Source: Roseobacter sp. (GTDB taxonomy: Bacteria > Pseudomonadota > Alphaproteobacteria > Rhodobacterales > Rhodobacteraceae). From it: a stretch of DNA of 36,770 nt. The stretch is from NCBI RefSeq assembly GCF_024639605.1, contig NZ_JAHEHZ010000016.1, forward strand, positions 1 to 36,770. Direction: 5' to 3'. Below, in pieces: positions 33,882 through 36,770 of this stretch; position 1 is the first letter of the stretch; every line of letters starts with the position of its first letter. A program made the position numbers and the translations under genes. Under the pieces are notes generated by a model. The model searched no databases, was not told where the DNA came from, and saw only the letters and a list, made by a program, of their open reading frames with translations.

Positions 33882-34970
33882 ATGAGCATCGCACCTTCCC
33901 TCACAGAACGCCTGGCCCGGGCGCGCGCCGATCTGCGCATGGGGGTACCTGTGGTGCTCGACGGCGAGGCGCCGGTGCTGATATCGGCCGCTGAAACCAT
34001 CGGCGGGGCGCGTTTTGCCGCCCTTCGCAAGGTGCCCGGAGAAATGGTGCTGGCGATCACGGCGCGACGGGCCCAGACGCTGAAAGCGCGTGCGTATGAC
34101 GGGGATATCGCGCGTATCCTTTTGCCCGATGATGCCGGACCGGACTGGATCCGGGCAGTGGCAAGCCCCGAAAACGATCTGATGCATCCGATGAAGGGGC
34201 CGCTTAACTGCGCGCGCAGCGGCCCGGCGGATGCCCATCACGCGGCGCTGAGGCTGGCGAAAAGCGCGCGGTTGCTGCCGGCGGCCCTGGTCGTGTCGCT
34301 GGAGAACGGCGCTGCTTTTGCCGCTGAACACGCGCTGACCTGCCTGCCGCTGAATGAGATGGCCGGGTTGCTGGACGCGCGCAGCCCGCTCAGTGAGGTG
34401 GTCAGCGCGCGTCTGCCAATCGAAGTGTCCGAGGCCGGCAGACTGCATGTGTTCCGCCCTGACGACGGCGGCGAAGAGCACTATGCCATCGAAATCGGCC
34501 GGCCCGATCGCAATAAACCGGTGCTGACCCGGCTGCATTCCGCCTGTTTCACCGGTGACCTGATGGGCTCGCTGAAATGCGACTGTGGCCCGCAATTGCG
34601 CGCGGCCCTGGCACAGATGGGCGAGGAGGGGCATGGCGTCCTGCTCTATATGAATCAGGAAGGGCGCGGCATTGGCCTCGCCAACAAAATGCGCGCCTAT
34701 GCCCTGCAGGACCAGGGGTTCGATACAGTCGAGGCCAACCACCGGCTGGGGTTTGAAGACGACGAGCGCGATTTCCGGCTGGGCGCTGACATACTGAAAT
34801 CACTTGGTTTTTCATCGGTCCGGCTGCTGACGAACAATCCCGCCAAGTCCGAGATGATGCAGGCCTGCGGGCTGGCGGTAACGGAACGGGTGCCACTGCA
34901 TGTGGGCGTGAACCGGCACAACCGCGACTATCTCGCGACCAAAGTGCGCAAATCCGGACATCTGCCGTGA
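33882..34970 (+). CDS. ribA: GTP cyclohydrolase II with degenerate N-terminal domain
   Basis: A 362-residue protein for the first step of riboflavin synthesis (GTP to diaminohydroxyribosylaminopyrimidine phosphate). The C-terminal half is a full GTP cyclohydrolase II: zinc ligands in [19 protein letters not shown], then [26 protein letters not shown] and [12 protein letters not shown]. The N-terminal half (about 1-165) has the position and some of the pattern of a DHBP synthase (RibB) domain but lacks its acidic active-site motifs, so it is probably not catalytic. It overlaps the next gene by 4 nt (GTGA). Confidence 0.93.
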   Translation: MSIAPSLTERLARARADLRMGVPVVLDGEAPVLISAAETIGGARFAALRKVPGEMVLAITARRAQTLKARAYDGDIARILLPDDAGPDWIRAVASPENDLMHPMKGPLNCARSGPADAHHAALRLAKSARLLPAALVVSLENGAAFAAEHALTCLPLNEMAGLLDARSPLSEVVSARLPIEVSEAGRLHVFRPDDGGEEHYAIEIGRPDRNKPVLTRLHSACFTGDLMGSLKCDCGPQLRAALAQMGEEGHGVLLYMNQEGRGIGLANKMRAYALQDQGFDTVEANHRLGFEDDERDFRLGADILKSLGFSSVRLLTNNPAKSEMMQACGLAVTERVPLHVGVNRHNRDYLATKVRKSGHLP

Positions 34971-35461
34971 CGCCTTTTGACCTGGTTCTGACACCGCGCG
35001 GCGTGCGGTTTCGGGGGCAGTATTACCCCTGTACAATCGGCAAAACCGGCACGACCAGTCGAAAAAAAGAGGGCGATGGCGCCACCCCGCGCGGCGAACA
35101 CCGCATCGTCGGCATGCTCTATCGCCCCGACCGGATCGCGCGGCCCGCGCCGTGGGCGCTGCCGGTCGGCCCGCGCGATCTGTGGTCGGATGACATGGGC
35201 CACGAAGACTATAACATGATGGTGCGCGCGCCCTATCCGCACAGCCATGAGGTGCTGCGCCGGGCCGATCCGCTCTATGATCTGATCATCCTGACCGACT
35301 GGAACTGGCCTTACGCAGTCAAAGGGCGCGGCTCCGCGATTTTTATCCACCAGCAGCGCCGGCCCGGGTATCCGACCGAAGGCTGCGTCGCCTTTCGCCG
35401 GGAACATCTGCGCCGGATCGCCCCGCTGATCACGCTTCAGACACGGCTGATTGTGCCTTAA
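34967..35461 (+). CDS. L,D-transpeptidase catalytic-domain (YkuD-fold) protein
   Basis: A 164-residue protein consisting of little more than a YkuD-type domain. The catalytic motif is clear: His128 in AIFIHQ and Cys140 in [11 protein letters not shown]-transpeptidases normally cross-link peptidoglycan or attach proteins to it outside the membrane, but no signal peptide or membrane anchor is visible here. The start is GTG 34967, overlapping the ribA stop, so it is translationally coupled to ribA. Export by another route, a cytoplasmic role, or a different start would each explain the missing signal. Confidence 0.88.
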   Translation: MTPFDLVLTPRGVRFRGQYYPCTIGKTGTTSRKKEGDGATPRGEHRIVGMLYRPDRIARPAPWALPVGPRDLWSDDMGHEDYNMMVRAPYPHSHEVLRRADPLYDLIILTDWNWPYAVKGRGSAIFIHQQRRPGYPTEGCVAFRREHLRRIAPLITLQTRLIVP

Positions 35462-36111
35462 CCGGTCTCGCGCGCGCCGAAAATGGCGGATCCGACCCGG
35501 ACATGCGTGGCTCCGAGCGCGATGGCCGCTTCGAAATCACCGCTCATACCCATGCTCAGACCGCTGAGCCCGTTGCGTTCCGCTATTCTGGCGAGCAGTG
35601 CAAAGTGCAATGAGGCCTCCTCATCCGCAGGCGGAATACTCATCAGCCCCACCACCGGCAGATCCATATCAAGACAGTCACGGATAAAGCCATCTGCATC
35701 ATCCGGCAGAATACCGGCCTTTTGCGGCTCTTCGCCGGTGTTGACCTGAATGAAAAGATCCGGACACCCGCCGGTCTCCTGTGCCAGACGGGCAAATGTT
35801 TTCGCCAGTTTCGGCCGGTCGAGCGAATGAATGCACTGAAAAAGCTCGAAGGACTGGCGTGCCTTGTTGGATTGCAGCGGCCCGATCAGATGCAGATCAA
35901 TGCCGTCGAACTTCTCGCGGAAACCGGGCCATTTGCCCGCAGCCTCCTGAACCCGGTTTTCGCCGAATGACCTGTGCCCTTCGTTCAGAACGGCCTCCAC
36001 GCGTGCGTCGGGCTGTACTTTTGAGACCGCGATAAGTGTCACAGATCCCGCGGCCCGGCCCGCGGCAGCCTCCGCACTGGCGATTTTATCTTTGATGTCC
36101 TGCAGGCCCAT
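35458..36111 (-). CDS. YggS-family PLP-binding protein (PLP homeostasis)
   Basis: A 217-residue member of the YggS/PROSC (PLPBP) family, which binds pyridoxal phosphate and balances vitamin B6 and amino-acid pools without known catalytic activity. The PLP lysine is Lys31 in LIAVSKVQP. The family blocks FGENRVQE, LHLIGPLQSNKAR, QVNTGEEPQKAG and LSMGMSGDFEAAI follow in order, ending with VRVGSAIFGAR. Its stop lies on the same TTAA palindrome as that of the convergent transpeptidase-like gene. Confidence 0.94.
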   Translation of the reverse strand: MGLQDIKDKIASAEAAAGRAAGSVTLIAVSKVQPDARVEAVLNEGHRSFGENRVQEAAGKWPGFREKFDGIDLHLIGPLQSNKARQSFELFQCIHSLDRPKLAKTFARLAQETGGCPDLFIQVNTGEEPQKAGILPDDADGFIRDCLDMDLPVVGLMSIPPADEEASLHFALLARIAERNGLSGLSMGMSGDFEAAIALGATHVRVGSAIFGARETG

Positions 36112-36156
36112 ACCGGCGTCCTCCCTGTTGTGACCAGTTACATAAGAGAGCAGCAG

Positions 36157-36189
36157 AAAAGAAAAGGGGCGAACCCAAAGGTCCGCCCC
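36157..36189 (-). terminator. Intrinsic terminator of the porin gene
   Basis: On the minus strand GGGGCGGACC pairs with GGTTCGCCCC (about ten pairs including one G-T) around a 4-nt loop, followed by TTTTCTTTTC. It lies 27 nt after the porin stop and before yggS. Confidence 0.88.
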
Positions 36190-36215
36190 GGTTTTCTCAG
36201 GTTGTTGCGTTCAAC

Positions 36216-36770
36216 TTAGAAGTTGAAGCGAACACCCAGGTCAGCAACGGTGTTGCTGGATGTGTTGGAACCAACCATACCGGACAGGGACACGCCGCCG
36301 CCCAGGGAGTGGTTGAAGCCGATGCCGTATGCTTCGTCCAGGTCGTCAGCACCACCGCCGGCAATAGATGCCACGATGTTTGTCGCTGCGCCGACCGGAA
36401 CGGAGCCGGAGATACCGTAGGCAACGTCGTCGTTCGCTGTGAAGTCGCCATCGGAGTCACCTACGAAGAACGCGAGGTCTGCGATACCAACGGTACCTGT
36501 TGCAGTCGCGGTCCAGAAGTCGGTGTCGTAAGGTGCTGCGCCGTCATCGTCTTCCGCCATGCCGTAGCCAACGCCGAAGGTCCAGCCGGAAACGGTGTAA
36601 GATGCACCGATTTCGAAGGCTTCGTAGTCGTCTGTGGAGCTTGGGCCGGTGCCGAGGTTTTCGGAGTAGTCAGGCGAGTAGGACGCCATCACTGCGAAGT
36701 CACCCATTTCGTACTTCACGTTGACGCCGGTAACACCGTTCGAACGTACTTCGTAGAAGTCGATCGGGCC
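36216..36770 (-). CDS. Porin, C-terminal part (runs off the window)
   Basis: The last 184 codons of an outer-membrane porin; the frame stays open to the window edge. Alternating, aromatic-rich beta strands separated by acidic, Gly- and Asp-rich turns are obvious (EIGASYTVSGWTFGVGYGMAEDD). The chain ends in LGVRFNF, the terminal Phe recognised by the BAM machine. The internal GTG at 36719 is not the start; the open frame continues upstream with GPIDFYEV. Codon use is strongly biased, as for a highly expressed protein. Confidence 0.93.
   Translation of the reverse strand, partial: GPIDFYEVRSNGVTGVNVKYEMGDFAVMASYSPDYSENLGTGPSSTDDYEAFEIGASYTVSGWTFGVGYGMAEDDDGAAPYDTDFWTATATGTVGIADLAFFVGDSDGDFTANDDVAYGISGSVPVGAATNIVASIAGGGADDLDEAYGIGFNHSLGGGVSLSGMVGSNTSSNTVADLGVRFNF

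Overview
The window looks like chromosomal DNA of a marine roseobacter-type alphaproteobacterium (Rhodobacteraceae). The base composition is GC-rich, with GC-rich third codon positions. The gene set fits this group: a two-domain RibA, dimethylglycine-dehydrogenase-like flavoproteins fused to GcvT domains, an AEC carrier, a cysteine-poor Trm112, a porin ending in Phe, and a VPLPA-type C-terminal sorting signal. I see no rRNA, tRNA, insertion sequence, prophage or CRISPR array. Most of the window is densely packed housekeeping and nutrient-use genes.

Layout. (1) 1-7.3 kb: the first codons of a leftward gene, pnp with its terminator, a secreted GDSL hydrolase with a VPLPA-CTERM tail, an Lrp/AsnC regulator, a 1-Cys peroxiredoxin and an aldehyde dehydrogenase. 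(2) 7.3-8.1 kb: an ArsR-SRPBCC pair under a promoter that overlaps palindromic operators. (3) 8.1-16.2 kb: a tightly coupled leftward operon, XRE-cupin regulator > LysE exporter > GFA formaldehyde-binding protein > DMGDH-like > homocysteine S-methyltransferase > DMGDH-like > rluA. This reads as a methylated-amine (glycine betaine/dimethylglycine/sarcosine) demethylation unit with its own formaldehyde handling. (4) 16.3-18.9 kb: free-methionine-sulfoxide reductase and thiolase on the minus strand, then a STAS/RsbW-type partner-switch pair on the plus strand. (5) 19-22.7 kb: a gamma-glutamyltransferase-like enzyme, hspQ, an AEC carrier and an SLT-like lipoprotein. (6) 22.7-32.8 kb: a conserved-looking envelope and housekeeping block (lolA, ftsK, aminotransferase, amidase, UbiH-like hydroxylase, Trm112, Lon-N domain protein, CnoX-like thioredoxin, xthA). 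(7) 32.8-36.8 kb: a candidate structured sRNA with an anti-Shine-Dalgarno loop and a strong terminator, an OmpR-type response regulator, ribA overlapping an L,D-transpeptidase-fold gene, a YggS-type PLP protein and the 3' part of a porin.

I consider the most interesting items to be the sRNA-like locus at 32889-32992, the self-contained methylamine demethylation operon, the VPLPA-CTERM GDSL hydrolase, the orphan STAS/anti-sigma pair, and the two convergent gene pairs whose stop codons share one TTAA palindrome.
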